A stretch of 64,000 bases of DNA from Lithodes maja (GCA_037953745.1 JBAKBP010006560.1:45065-109064), one strand, 5' to 3'. Positions 10,622-22,202 are shown, counted from the stretch's first letter. The notes: a model not told the origin generated them from the sequence alone. Program-made: numbers and translations.

Positions 10622-10818
10622 GATGGCGTCGCGCTAGATACTGTTGTTGTGGCGTCGTTGACGCCGGGTGGCGCCACCTACCGCCCCATCATCACAAAAT
10701 GTGCGCGCGGCTTTCGAAAATCAAGCACGAAAGCAAGGGGCGTACATGAGGCCATCCGGGTTGCGCGGGCCGAGTATGTTATGGGCGTATATGAGGTCAT
10801 CCGGGTTGGAGGGGTTAA

Positions 10819-11050
10819 ACTGCACAAAATCGTCTAAATATAGCTAGATTAGACGATTGTATTCAGCTTAAAAAGGCCCTCCAGCAATGAACAGGCTTCA
10901 AACTATCTCACTTAACCCTTCTTACTACTACAGATCCTTCTTAGGCTGCATAGAATCGTCTAAATGTAGCTAGATTTGACGATTTTATTCAGTTTACAAA
11001 GGCCCTCCAGCAATTAACAGACTTCGAACTATCTCACTTAACCCGTTTGA
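10819..11050. repeat. R1 repeat continuation right of piggyBac copy 1
   Basis: Resumes the R1 units broken by the piggyBac insertion, with actgcacaaaatcgtctaaa directly after the TTAA. One complete unit follows, then part of a second. Confidence 0.75.
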
Positions 11051-11149
11051 CCACATGGAACACATAAAATCGTACATATAATACAGTAAACACAAACAAG
11101 GGTAGAAAAGCTGTCACTGCCTATCTTAAATGTGTGATAAGTAAAGCTA

Positions 11150-11348
11150 GTATCACACCAGATTTTATAGTCAACATTCGATGGTCAACATTTTTCTGGC
11201 AACATTTCTGGATTATTTTACACTGGTATCGGAAACTAGGCTGATGATGGATGAATTTAGGTAGCATAAATATTGCAAATGTTGACCTCATAAGCTGCCA
11301 GACCAGTGTTGAGGATAAATGTTGAGGGAAAAAGTGCTCGTGTGATAC
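11150..11348. mobile_element. Candidate 199-bp MITE
   Basis: GTATCACACCAG at 11150-11161 and the reverse complement of 11337-11348 (GTATCACACGAG) form a 12-bp inverted repeat with one mismatch. The interior is AT-rich and non-coding. Target duplication is unclear. Superfamily unknown. Confidence 0.45.
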
Positions 11349-12476
11349 CGGATTTAGTGTGGTGACTTAGTGAAATGGCTGGTGTTAACGAGAGCGCTAC
11401 CTCTTCCCATATTCTCCAGCTTTGTCTTGCCTTGCAAGAAAGGATGGAGATGTGGAGAGAGAGAGGTTCAGTTTCTCAGAGACGAAAACCTTGCCTTGTC
11501 TAACTCGGCAAGAGTTGTGTTATCGGGCGTATCACCTACCTCTGACCGGGTATATCCTAGTGTTTACTAGCCTATACCCCTTTGAAAGGACATTAGCCTA
11601 ACCTAACAACCTCACCTAAACCTATCCTAGTATTATGGGTGGGGGCTGCCGCCCCCACACCCCCGCTGTTTGACATCAACATACGTGCTTACACGACGTA
11701 CGCCCTGTAACACAACTCATTCCGTTAACTCTGCGGGTGCCCAACCCCGAAAGGGGTTGAAATAGGGGAGCGATCTCTGCTATACCCATAGCTTACTCTG
11801 ACTGCTCCTTTTACTTATATATTTTCTAGATCTCAAGTGACGGCGTCTCTTCCGTGGATTGACCTCCCAATCTACCAAGATTGGAAGCCAAAGCGTCACA
11901 TTTTTCCTTTGCCCCTCAACTGTCTCTTCATAGTTGCTGAGGGGCACAGGGCCCTGGGTAGGGCTTTGGTTTCCCGGGTGTTTCCGCACCCTCCTCAGCT
12001 CCCCGCCATGGAGTGGCTTCGGTCACCCAGGCTTTATTGTGGTCGGCAGGGAGGGTTCTGTGAGGGCGCTCGGTTATGGCTTGGCCTTGTTCGGGGCCTT
12101 GGGGCTGTTCGGCCAGGCAGCTTGGGGAACAGCAACAACAACAACAACTCTGGCGGAGAAGAAGAGCTATGCTAGTGCGGTTGGAGATGGTGGAGCTCCC
12201 TGGAGGATAGTGGCTACGAGTGGCACTAAGTGTAAGCCAAGAAGAGACACGCTAGAACTTAAAAACAAGTTCGATGCCTTGGCTGAAGAGGGTGATGGAG
12301 GAAGGGATAGTGTGTCGGTAATTACAGGATAGGGAATAGGCTCGCACCCTTATTTTTTATGTTTTTTTCCTCCAGATTTTGAGAAATGAGTGTTTTCATG
12401 GTCTTGGTTATAATTCCAATGTGGGATAGACGATGGGCTGAGGGTGGGCTTTGCCCCCCCTCACCCCCCTATGAAT
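11349..12476. other. Repeat debris including a LINE 3' end
   Basis: The segment around 11580-11668 (cattagcctaacctaacaac, then a gggtgggggctgccgccccc palindrome) also occurs at about 1896-1980. Sequence near 12100-12145 (ggctgttcggccaggcagct then AACAACAAC) matches the 3' end of the LINE at 30213-33731. The following frame to about 12330 (LAEKKSYASAV, later LELKNKFDALAEEGDG) resembles the linker of a LINE ORF1, but it is too short to assign. No host gene seen. Confidence 0.5.
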
Positions 12477-13808
12477 TATTGAAATCGTCATCAATGTCAT
12501 CTAATATATCTGATCCTATGCCAATTAACTGTGGGGTCCCGCAGGGAAGCATCCTTGGTCCCTTACTCTTTCTCTGTTATGTGAACGACATGGAACTGAG
12601 CGTCTCATGTAAATTATTAATGTATGCAGACGACAGCGTGCTTCTGGTTTCAGGAAAAGACCCAATAAGTATTGCTGCTTCACTTTCCAAAGAACTAGAA
12701 TCATGTAGTGAATGGCTAGTGGACAATAGACTATCTCTTCACCTGGGCAAGACGGAAGCCATCTTATGTGGAACAAAACGCAAACTGAAAGACATTGTGG
12801 GCTTCTCGGTCAACTGTAATGATATTCCTATAACAACAGTGTCACAAGTTAAATATCTCTGACTAAAACTGGACGCGAGTTTGTCAGGTGAAACAATTTT
12901 GGAATCTATCCTGAGTAAGTGTAGAGCACATATAAAATACCTGTATAGACAGGTGGGATGCTTGCCCGCGGCGACCAAAAAGACCCTCTGCCAAGCGCTT
13001 GTTCAATGTCATTTTGACTATTCTGTGTCATCCTGGTACTCTGTATCATCTAAATCAGCACAGCACTTCAGGTCACTCAAAATAAAATGGTTAGGTTCAT
13101 GCTGAACCTAGGACCCAGATCACATGTTGGCCAGGAACAACTTCAGTCACTAGGTATGCTCAATGTCTCTGACAGGGCCAAACAAATCAGGCTCACTAAT
13201 GCCTTCCAAAATTTTCTATGACAGAGCTCCAGATTATCTAAAGAATGATTTTGTTAAAGCAAATGAGAGGAGTGGACATAATACAAGAAACAGGATGTTT
13301 AATTTTAAGGTCCCGAGAATCCAAGGACAGGGTAAGCAAACATTCTTCTTCACTGCCATCAAAGACTGGAACGACCTACCCCAGTCATTCCGTGAAAAGA
13401 GAACACTGTATTCCTTCAGACGTAGCCTGAAGGAACACCTGAACCGGACAGCTGCGAGAAGGGAGCACCAAACTTTTGTCTACTACTAAATGCGACATAA
13501 GAGATAGACAAGCCAAACTGAAATGATTACTGAATACGGATTCCTAATATTTACTATAGGATGTAAGGTATCTTAAAATAACCCCCTAGAAATACTTTCT
13601 CTAAAGTATCTATTTCTTTATCCTCCCCATTTTCCCCAGCTACCTAATCCCACAAGGACCCCAATGGAAATACGCTTAACGGCCTTATTGGGCTATCCTT
13701 AGTTGGAATTATGCAAGGCTGGTACATGTCATATTTGTAACATACTATGTGGTACCAACTCTGTAAATTGCTAACTGAATAAATATTATTATTATTATTA
13801 TTATTATT
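12477..13808 (+). mobile_element. 5'-truncated CR1/L2-like LINE
   Basis: From about 12500 the sequence matches the 3' part of the longer LINE at 13809-19045 (compare 17740 onward). It carries the RT C-terminal part, the C-terminal domain, the 3' UTR and an (ATT)n tail at about 13787-13808. The truncation falls just upstream of the GVPQGS motif. It is followed directly by the longer copy in the same orientation. Confidence 0.9.
12500..13486 (+). pseudogene. LINE reverse transcriptase C-terminal fragment
   Basis: Begins at ISDPMPINCGVPQGSILGPL and includes the catalytic LMYADDSVLLVSGKD. A TGA at 12860-12862 interrupts KYL-LKLDASLSG at exactly the same codon as in the longer copy (18090-18092). 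Further frameshifts occur near 13060-13110 and 13195. The C-terminal part ends TAARREHQTFVYY. Not functional: it lacks the endonuclease and most of the RT fingers. Confidence 0.88.
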
Positions 13809-13864
13809 GTTGCCAGCAGGGGGTAAATATCGATTATACTGCATAAAGAAGGCGTTTGTAAACA

Positions 13865-14611
13865 GTGAGGATGTCCGAAAGAGCTCTGAGATTGATTAGA
13901 ATGGGCGTTTTTTCTATTAATACCGGGTTTTATAAATGTGATCAAAATTCTTCTCCCACAGTGGATTATACAACCTCGCTACAACACCTATTGTGCTACA
14001 CTCTAATTAGCTGCGGAGATGTAGAGACCAACCCCGGCCCTTGTTCAACGTTGAAGAAACCTCACCACCAAACAAGTAAGGCAGACACCGACATTTCAAC
14101 AGTACCTAGCAGTAAAATTCGTTATAACAAACTGGGCCAGCAGGTACCCCAGCCTCCGGCCGTCACGCTCCAATTCAACCCACAACACAATCCAACACTA
14201 TCGGTGGCTCAACATGTAACTGGAGCAGCTAGGAAGAAAGGCATCAGTCGCAACAACATCAACAATGGAGCAGCATTAGCAGCCAGGAATAAGGACAACA
14301 TCATCAAACAGCAAATACAGGTGGGGCAGGGAGGGGTCACAGGGGGAGACATAGCCACAGACAGTCCCCACCCTAGCAGCACAGCTGATCATCACACCGC
14401 CAGACGTACGACGAACAATACAAAGAATCTATGTACAGTGTGCGATATTAGATTCAACAAAAGGAGTCCAACATCACAATGTAGTATTTGTAATGAAACA
14501 GCACACGATCGATGTTCTTATGTTAACAGCAGAAAAGAAATGGAATGCGATAAATGCAGGGAACTAGCAATTACCCACTCCACCAACTCTACATTACCCA
14601 CAGCATTACCA
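13865..14611 (+). pseudogene. LINE ORF1, N-terminal part (2A-like motif plus PHD-like finger)
   Basis: The 258-aa frame has a short leader, a 2A-like GDVETNPGP at residues 51-59, a polar linker, and a Cys/His-rich PHD-like finger at about residues 185-235 (NLCTVCDIRF, CSICNETAHDRCSY, MECDKCREL). Known LINE ORF1 proteins with PHD or esterase domains act as RNA-binding chaperones in CR1/L2-type elements. Coding is cut at 14612-14615 by a TTAA MITE, so the last residues of the frame belong to the MITE. An alternative start is the next ATG at 13871. Confidence 0.85.
14015..14041 (+). other. 2A-like ribosome-skipping motif
   Basis: Encodes GDVETNPGP, matching the D(V/I)ExNPGP core at which ribosomes release the upstream peptide between G and P. 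It follows a hydrophobic stretch (HLLCYTLISC), as 2A sequences need. APE-type non-LTR retrotransposons with such motifs near the N-terminus are known in other invertebrates. Activity here is not shown. Confidence 0.85.
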
Positions 14612-14615
14612 TTAA

Positions 14616-15193
14616 CCCGGGAACTGCGGGGAGACTCTTAAGAGTAAGTAAAACAAAAAATCAACTTTTGACATCGAAAAAAAAAAATATATATTTTTAT
14701 TTTTTTTTGGCCCCTGGGCCATGCAAAATCTCAGTCCTCTACCTCCCCTCCTTCCCCACTTTCCTCCTCTCCTTCAGTTATCACCTATTTTCCCTGTTAT
14801 TCCCTTATTCTGAGGTATATTTTCGTGCTAACATTAGCGAGTTGCAAGCAGGGTGTTGTCATCACTGATGGCAAGCGAGTGCAAGAGAGAGAGAGAGAGA
14901 GTATCGATCGACTGTGTCTCATTGGCCTTGGGGGAAATTGGCGGGAAAGCAGGTTGCCTCACCCATACATTATACAACTCGCGGGCTATATCTCCGATTT
15001 TGACCATCCAAACGCTGTTTTCACTCGTTTTATTGTTGTTTCAGGTTAATACCTTTATAATCAACCCATAATAGGCGCATATGGATAAGTATTAATGCTA
15101 TTAATGGGACAATGAATATTTTAGTGACGGAAACACCTCAAATACGTCAGCACAGGGGGACGTTTCCAATTACCCCCATGCGCACTTGTTAGG
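14616..15193 (+). mobile_element. TTAA MITE family A, copy 1 (578 bp)
   Basis: Bounded by TTAA at 14612-14615 and 15194-15197, inside the LINE ORF1. Left end CCCGGGAACTGCGGGGAGAC; right end ATGCGCACTTGTTAGG. An inverted copy with matching ends lies at 19767-20384. Both contain an A/T homopolymer next to a ggcccctgggccatgcaaaa stretch. No transposase is encoded. TTAA duplication indicates piggyBac-type mobilisation. Confidence 0.85.
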
Positions 15194-15197
15194 TTAA

Positions 15198-15817
15198 TAC
15201 CACAGATATCGGCGACCCAAGTAGCACAACATGCAACAAGAACAATAAAAACAGGTAGCACTCGCAAATACATCTACAGGGAGGCAGCATCAACGGACAA
15301 TGAAAACAACAACAACAACAGCAAACAACCACAGCCCGACCGCGAGTATCCCCTACTCTCTCCCGCACAAACAGCTGATCGACGCGGACCAAACCACACC
15401 TCCAGTCGTATGATAAACAGTAAGAAAAAACTACGTATAGTCTGTAATATTGGTTTCAACAATAGGAGTTCACTTTTACAATGTAACAGTTGTAATGAAA
15501 TTGTTCATAACCGAAGTACTTACATTAACAGTAGAAACAAAGTTGAATGTGTTAAATGTAGGAACTCAGCTGTACAACATCGCGAAACCATTTGTTTTAT
15601 TTGTGAATCACTCATAACACGACGTCAGAAGATCCAAAACTGTGTAAAGTGTAAACAGGTAGCTCACATGAAGTGCATCTCTAAGAAGACCAACAGTGAA
15701 GAACGGGAATTCCTTTGCAATAAGTGTGCCTTGCATTCATTACCGAATATTAATGTAAATGATCCAAGTATTAACAACTCAGAATCCAGCCAGGACACAT
15801 TCAAAATCAAAGATTAA
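15198..15817 (+). pseudogene. LINE ORF1, C-terminal part with two more Cys/His fingers
   Basis: After the MITE the frame continues to a finger (LRIVCNIGFNNRSS, CNSCNEIVHNRSTY, VECVKCRNS) that repeats the pattern of the one upstream. A second PHD-like finger follows (ICFICESLITRR, CVKCKQVAHMKC, FLCNKCALH). The stop is at 15815-15817. The repetition of the first finger suggests an internal tandem duplication, or a chimera between related LINE copies. Confidence 0.78.
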
Positions 15818-15849
15818 TACAGAGTGTTCATCAACAAAGGGCTCCATCT

Positions 15850-18722
15850 TATCCACATTAACGCCAAATCAATGTACTGTACCATAAATTGTCAGAAATA
15901 AACTTGTTAGCTAATAAGGCCAAAGCTTCAATAATTGCAATCACAGAAACCTGGCTGGATTCAAGTATAAACGATGGTGAAATAAACATTCAAGGTTTCA
16001 ACATGGTTAGGAATGATCGCAATAGGCATGGGGGAGGAGTATGTCTGTAAGTAAAAAACAACCTCACACACACAACTAGGACCGACCTCCATGTAGAAAA
16101 TCACGAAGCTCTGTGGATCGACCTACACCTGCCGAGGACAAGACCCATCACAATTGGGGTATGCTATAGGCCACCAGCCGACACACAATTCTTGACCAAA
16201 TTTGAACGAACTTTGTCATCGCTAGACCCTCGGAATGAATCCATCATACTAGGGGATTTTAACCTGTGTTACAAACAACGAAATGATAGGCTTGTACGAG
16301 AATATAGGCATATACTGACAATGCACAATCACAAACAACTCATCACAACCCCCACACGTATCTCTGAGAACACTGCCACAATATTAGACCACATAAACTG
16401 TAACAGAGGACAAAATATCCCAATCAGGGGTTATACAGACTGGGATAAGTGATCACTTAGTCACATATTGCACACTGAAAACCACAAAAATTACCCTAGA
16501 GAATCACAAGATTATCAAAACAAGGTCACTCAGAAACTACAATAAGGAAACATTTCTGGACATTTTATGGAATACAGACTGGTCTCCAGTGTTTGGAAGT
16601 ACAAACGTTCATGACGCATGGGTTGGCTTCAGAACCATCATCACAAACATCCTAGACGAAATAGCTCCTCTGAAAGACATACGAATTAAAGCAAGGTCAG
16701 ACCCATGGATCAACAATGACATACTACACCATCTGGAACACAGAGACAATCTGTTAAAAAGGCTAGCGAAACATAGACAGGATCAAGGTCTGAAACATGA
16801 GTTCAACAGGGCCAGGAATAAACTAAGTAGGAAAATGAAATCAGCGAAAAATAATTATTTTCACAATAAGGCAGAGGAATATCAGAATAACCCAAAGAAA
16901 CTATGGAGGCACCTAAAAACAACAGGCTACAGCAACAAGACAGGGGATTCGTCTAACACTAATATTGCTCTCACCATTAATGATCAGGTTTGCCACGATA
17001 AACGAAAAATTTCAACCTACTTCAACTCCTTCACTTCCATAGCAAACACTTGCACAGAACCTACCTCAACCTCTCAATAAATACACGACAACAACGGCCA
17101 CCTTTCGTAATTTCTACAGAGATAAAGACATACACCCGAACACATTTAGATTGCAAAATGTTACACCAAAATACACTTTTGACGAGCTGTCTAACCTAAA
17201 TGTACATAAGAGCACAGGACCAGACAAAATTCCTGCCAAATTTCTACGAGATGGAGCCATTGGTATAGCAGGCCCCCTAACCCACATCATCAACTTGTCA
17301 ATTAACACCAACACAGTACCTGCTGAACTGAAGGAAGCTATTGTAACCCCTCTATTCAAGAAAGGAAATAAACTAGAAGTTGGCAACTACAGACCAGTTA
17401 GCATATTATGTATTTTATCCAAAATCCTTGAAAGAGCGGTATACACCCAAATTGAACACTACCTCAAACAAAATGATCTATTCTATAAGTTTCAATCAGG
17501 TTTCAGATGCATGTACTCGACAGACTCCTGTCTCATCCACTTAACGGATCACATTCGTAAAGAAATGTCTAAAGGTAACTACACCGGTATGGTTCTTCTT
17601 GATCTACAAAAAGCGTTCGACACAGTAGACCATGATATCCTATGTAATAAACTACAAGCTATGGGCATAGGGTCTGTGAACTGGTTTAAATCTTATCTTA
17701 GTGGTAGAACCCAAAGAGTCAAAATTGATGATAATATATCTGATCCGATGCCAATTAACTGTGGGGTCCCGCAGGGAAGCATCCTTGGTCCCTTACTCTT
17801 TCTCTGTTATGTGAACGACATGGAACTGAGCGTCTCATGTAAATTATTACTGTATGCAGACGACAGCGTGCTTCTGGTTTCAGGAAAAGACCCAATAAGT
17901 ATTGCCGCTTCACTTTCCAAAGAACTAGCATCATGTAGTGAATGGCTAGTGGACAATAGACTATCTCTTCACCTGGGCAAGACGGAAGCCATCTTATGTG
18001 GAACAAAACGCAAACTGAAAGACATTGTGGGCTTCTCGGTCAACTGTAATGATATTCCTATAACAACAGTGTCACAAGTTAAATATCTCTGACTGAAACT
18101 GGACGCGAGTTTGTCAGGTGAAACAATTTTGGAATCTATCCTGAGTAAGTGTAGAGCATGTATAAAATACCTGTATAGACAGGTGGGATGCTTGCCCGCG
18201 GCGACCAAAAAGACCCTCTGCCAAGCGCTTGTTCAATGTCATTTTGACTATTCTGTGTCATCCTGGTACTCTGCATCATCTAAATCAGCACAGCACAAAC
18301 TTCAGGTCACTCAAAATAAAATGGTTAGGTTCATGCTGAAACTAGGACCCAGATCACATGTTGGCCAGGAACAACTTCAGTCACTAGGTATGCTCAATGT
18401 CTCTGACAGGGCCAAACAAATGAGGCTAACTAATGCCTTCAAAATTTTCTATGACAGAGCTCCAGAGTATCTACAGAATGATTTTGTTAAAGCAAATGAG
18501 AGGAGTGGACATAATACAAGAAACATGATGTTTAATTTTAAGGTCCCGAGAATCCAAGGACAGGGTAAGCAAACATTCTTCTTCACTTCCATCAAAGACT
18601 GGAACGACCTACCCCAGTCAGTCCGTGAAAAGAGAACACTGTATTCCTTCAGACGTAGCCTGAAGGAACACCTGAACCGGACAGCTGCGAGAAGGGAGCA
18701 CCAAGCTTATGTCTACTACTAA
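15850..18722 (+). pseudogene. LINE ORF2: APE endonuclease and reverse transcriptase, broken
   Basis: The endonuclease is visible from about 15890 (KASIIAITETWLDSS, then VCYRPPADTQ and SIILGDFNLC). A TAA interrupts it near 16048 and a frameshift falls near 16445. A linker follows at 16589-17080 (WINNDILHHLEHRDNLLKRL). RT runs 17151-18092 with FKKGNKLEVGNYRPVS, LLDLQKAFDTVDHDIL, NCGVPQGSILGPL and LLYADDSVLL. A TGA at 18090-18092 replaces the glycine of KYLGLKLDA. The C-terminal region resumes and ends TAARREHQAYVYY at 18720. The RT catalytic aspartates are intact, but the ORF as a whole is not. Confidence 0.88.
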
Positions 18723-19045
18723 ATACGACATAAGAGATAGACAAACCAAACTGAAATGATTACTGATTACGGATTACTGATATTTACTATAGGATGTAAG
18801 GTATCTTAAAATAACCCCCTAGAAATACTTTCTCTAAAGTACGGTATCTATTTCTTTATCCTCCCCTTTTCCCCAGCTAACCTAATCCCACAAGGACCCC
18901 AATGGAAATACGCCTAACGGCCTTATTGGGCTATCCTTAGTTGGAATTATGCAAGGCTGGTACAAGTCATATTTGTAACAAACTATGTGGTACCAACTCT
19001 GTAAATTGCTGACTGAATAATTATTATTATTATTATTATTATTAT

Positions 19046-19445
19046 AAACAGGGAACGTGAGGGGGAGTTTAGACCGTCGCGATGACGATGACAGGTTACT
19101 TTTCGGTTAGGTTAGGTTAAGTTAGGTTAGGTTAGGCTAATGTTACAAATACTAAAATGAGACGGTCCTCGGTATTAAACACTGTATATCAAAGAAAACA
19201 TGAAAAACAACAAATTACCTAAAAAACTAGTACCGGTATCTTTGGTGATAATTTTTTATCAAAATAAGTTTTTTTCCAGTTTCCGCGTATGCTGAACCAT
19301 CCAAAAATACGCTAAAAGGCGTGTTTTGAAGGGGGGAGGTGGTGGGGGGTAGTGGGGGAGGGGTAGTATAACTGTAGATTTACCGGATTGACCACTCAAT
19401 AAAGATCCGTCCGACTCAGAGGGCGAGGCCCTCTGTGTATCTTGT
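19046..19445. other. Intergenic spacer with short (TTAGG)n
   Basis: Contains a degenerate (TTAGG) run at 19105-19139 and a G-rich stretch at about 19329-19367. No gene seen. The telomere-type repeat is interstitial and only about seven units long. Confidence 0.6.
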
Positions 19446-19762
19446 TAGCACTATTTGTCTACAGTGGTGTTCGGCTATACACTTCGGCCGGGTAACACTG
19501 GACATAAAATACATAGGCTAGGCTAGGCTACCCTAGGCTATAAAACAATGAAATGAAATGCAATAAATAAATAAATAAAAAAATAAATTAAATTAAATAG
19601 GCCTAGCCAATAACGATACCGGTTTGGCCAACAAATAAAGTTTAGGCCTAGCCTAAAAAATAAATAAAAAATAATAGCCTAGGCTAATAAAAAAAATATA
19701 TATATATAGGCCTAGGCCTAGCAAAGAGAAGCCGCTTATCGCCTGTCCTTTTTTTAGGTTAC
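19446..19762. repeat. Duplicated block A, copy 2
   Basis: Matches 517-843, including the TAGGC-rich part and the gcctgtccttttttt stretch directly before a TTAA. Orientation is the same as copy 1. Confidence 0.85.
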
Positions 19763-19766
19763 TTAA

Positions 19767-20247
19767 CCTCTGAAGTGCGCATGGGGGTAATTGGAAACGT
19801 CCCCCTGTGCTGACGTATTTGAGGTTTTTAGTCACTAAAATATTCATTGTACCATTAATAGCATTAATAATTATCCATATGCGCCTATTATAGGTTGATT
19901 ATAAAGGTATTAACCTGAAACAACAATAAAACGAGTGAAAACAGCGTTTGGATGGTCAAAATCGGAGATATAGCCCGCGAGTTGTATAATGTATGGGTGA
20001 GGCAAGCTACCTTCCCGCCAATTTTCCCCAAGGCCACTGCGACACAGTCGATCGATAATCTCTCTCTCTCTCTTGCACTCGATTGCTATCAGTGATGACA
20101 ACACCCTGCTTGCAACTCGCTAATGTTAGCACGAAAATATACCTCAGAATAAGTGAATAATAGGGAAAATAGGTGATAACTAAGGGATAGGAGGAAAGTG
20201 GGGAAGGAGGGGAGGTAGAGGACTGAGATTTTGCATGGCCCAGGGGC

Positions 20248-20289
<42 letters not shown>

Positions 20290-20384
20290 CGATGTCAAAA
20301 GTTGATTTTTAATTTTACTTACTCAGGAGAGTCTTCCCGCAGTCCGCCGGGGGAACTCTTAAGAGTCTTCCCGCAGCTCCCGGG
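19767..20384 (-). mobile_element. TTAA MITE family A, copy 2 (618 bp)
   Basis: Flanked by TTAA at 19763-19766 and 20385-20388. It reads in reverse relative to the copy at 14616-15193 and shares its ends (CCCGGGAGCTGCGGG and CATGCGCACTTCAGAGG). It contains a poly(A) run at about 20250-20287 and a local duplication of the agtcttcccgcag end. Its left flank is the same site occupied by the diverged MITE at 848-1487. Confidence 0.85.
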
Positions 20385-20388
20385 TTAA

Positions 20389-21034
20389 CTAGTTATTGGA
20401 GCATGTTGATAAAAGACCGGTGCTAGGATGGTAAAGATATGGCACAACAGGTGGAGGTGATGGCGACGGCCATAGTTAGCCTATGGAGAAACTAATACAC
20501 CCTCTCGCCTTTTATGTAAATTCACAAGTTCTCAGAATAGTTACATACATTAATGGCCACCAGTGAATACACTTAACTAGTTAATGGAGCATGTTGATTA
20601 ATGACAGGTGATCAAGATGGACTGATAAATGGAGGTACATACAGGTGGAGGTGATGGGCGGCTGGGCTGACTGAGGAGTGAGGCCCTTTATTGGGAAGAT
20701 TCTTCGAACCTCGCCTCGGTAAACAAATTAACATGCGCAATAATTCTTGATCCAGATTACATTAATTAACATGTCAAATAGTACTTTATACCTATTCAAA
20801 AACTAATTGCCTAATAGAAATTCGGATAGTTACAGTAATCAAATTATATTAAATTACAATAAGACTTCAGGTGATCAAACAATTATTTAAGCCAGCACAC
20901 CGTAAATCGAAACAGTCAGGATAGCAGTTTTCCGAAAAAAATACAGTATAAATTAACCATGTAAAGAAAGCGCACATACGTTAAAATAGGCCTTCAGAGG
21001 CTATTATTATTTAGGATTATTAAGCCAGCACACC
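20389..21034. repeat. Duplicated block B, copy 2
   Basis: Matches about 2404-3042 in order and orientation and lacks the 680-bp insertion found at 1724-2403. It ends at agccagcacacc, directly against the TTAA of the second piggyBac. In copy 1 the corresponding sequence continues gtaagtaaag. Confidence 0.85.
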
Positions 21035-21456
21035 TTAACCCTCCAGCCCCGGGGGCTATAGCTTATGACTGTACTGCTGTACCGGGGGTTTTGAGGATTT
21101 TTTACCTATGTTAACTACTCTGTAAATGAATGAATATTGCATGTAATGTTGTGAATAAAAAAAAATAATGTTCCACAAACCTTCCTCTGTCGAATGGCGT
21201 TTAGTAGAGGTCTCTAGCCCCTCTGGTTGCATAATGGTGAGCGCGGGAAGACGAGTGCTTTTTTATGCGGGAATTTCCTCACGCGTCCGAAAGCGTCGGC
21301 CCGCCCTGGCTACGACGCACCTAGCCGCTCGCCGCGCCAAAGTATTTATCTCCCTTAGACGATTTTAGTGTTTGATATTGAGAATGTGATGTTTATTTGA
21401 TATTTTCTAGTTATTTTGAGGCCAATTATATAAAATATGTTTATTAGGGTATCAAT

Positions 21457-21964
21457 TTCACTGATATTGGTAATTTTCACTCGATACCGTACATTTTATT
21501 AGTAATTGAGGTATGTTATTGTTGTATTAGGCACTGATTATTCGTTATCACAGGTGTTTATTATACTTTGGCCATCAAATATTAGGTCTTGTGTCACTTT
21601 CACTTTGACAAATATGCTTTAGAGAGTGTCACTGTCACTGATAATGCTCATTTTCACTCGATACCGTACATTTTATTAGTAATTGAGGTAGGTTATTGTT
21701 GTATTAGGCACTGATTATTCGTTATCACAGGTGTTTATTATACTTTGGCCATCAAATCTTAGGTCTTGTGTTACTTTCACTTTGACAAATATGCTTTAGA
21801 GAGTGTCACTGTCACTGATAATGCTCATTTTCACTCAATACCGTACATTTTATTAGTAATTGAGGTAGGTTATTGTTGTATTAGGCACTGATTATTCATT
21901 ATCACAGGTGTTTATTATACTTTGGCCATCAAATCTTAGGTCTTGTGTCACTTTCACTTAGTTA
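21457..21964. repeat. 177-bp tandem repeat in piggyBac copy 2
   Basis: Same array as in copy 1, with unit markers at 21479, 21656 and 21833. The third unit has a G-to-A change in the actcgatacc phrase. Confidence 0.92.
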
Positions 21965-22202
21965 TATGATTTGTAAACGTTTTATATACAATTTATTGTG
22001 TCTTTTTTCACTGATTGATATATTTCTATAGGTTCTAATCATATGAATGTCACTTGGTATATACATATGTGTCACTTTCACATATTATTATGGTGGAATT
22101 GTATTTGTATCAATTTTCTCATAATACTTGACTTTTTTATTATAATACATTGGTTTTCTTCCACTTTTTGCCTATATATAATTATAGTGTACATATTGTC
22201 AT

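Larger units (their letters stand above)
6537..10814 (-). mobile_element. Complete piggyBac element, copy 1 (4278 bp)
   Basis: Flanked by TTAA at 6533-6536 and 10815-10818. Ends read CCCTCCAGCCCCGG on the left and CCCCTCCAACCCGG on the reverse complement of the right, matching apart from one C indel and a substitution. It encodes one intact transposase on the minus strand and carries a 177-bp triplicate tandem repeat downstream of the gene. Removing the element and one TTAA rejoins an R1 repeat exactly as seen at 5630-5657, so the boundaries are well supported. A second, nearly identical copy lies at 21039-25328. Confidence 0.95.
13809..19045 (+). mobile_element. Near full-length CR1/L2-like LINE, interrupted by a MITE
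   Basis: Starts after the (ATT)n tail of the truncated copy and ends in its own (ATT)n tail at about 19019-19045. It carries a 5' zinc-finger ORF with a 2A-like motif, an APE-type endonuclease and a reverse transcriptase in several broken frames. Short microsatellite 3' ends are usual for CR1/L2/Daphne-type elements, and the RT motifs fit the Jockey/CR1 superfamily. Removing the 578-bp MITE at 14616-15193 rejoins the ORF1 region. Confidence 0.88.

Noticed and set aside
11837..12332. Host gene in the GC-richer stretch
   Set aside because: Contains a LINE 3' end and an ORF1-linker-like segment, with no conserved host domain.
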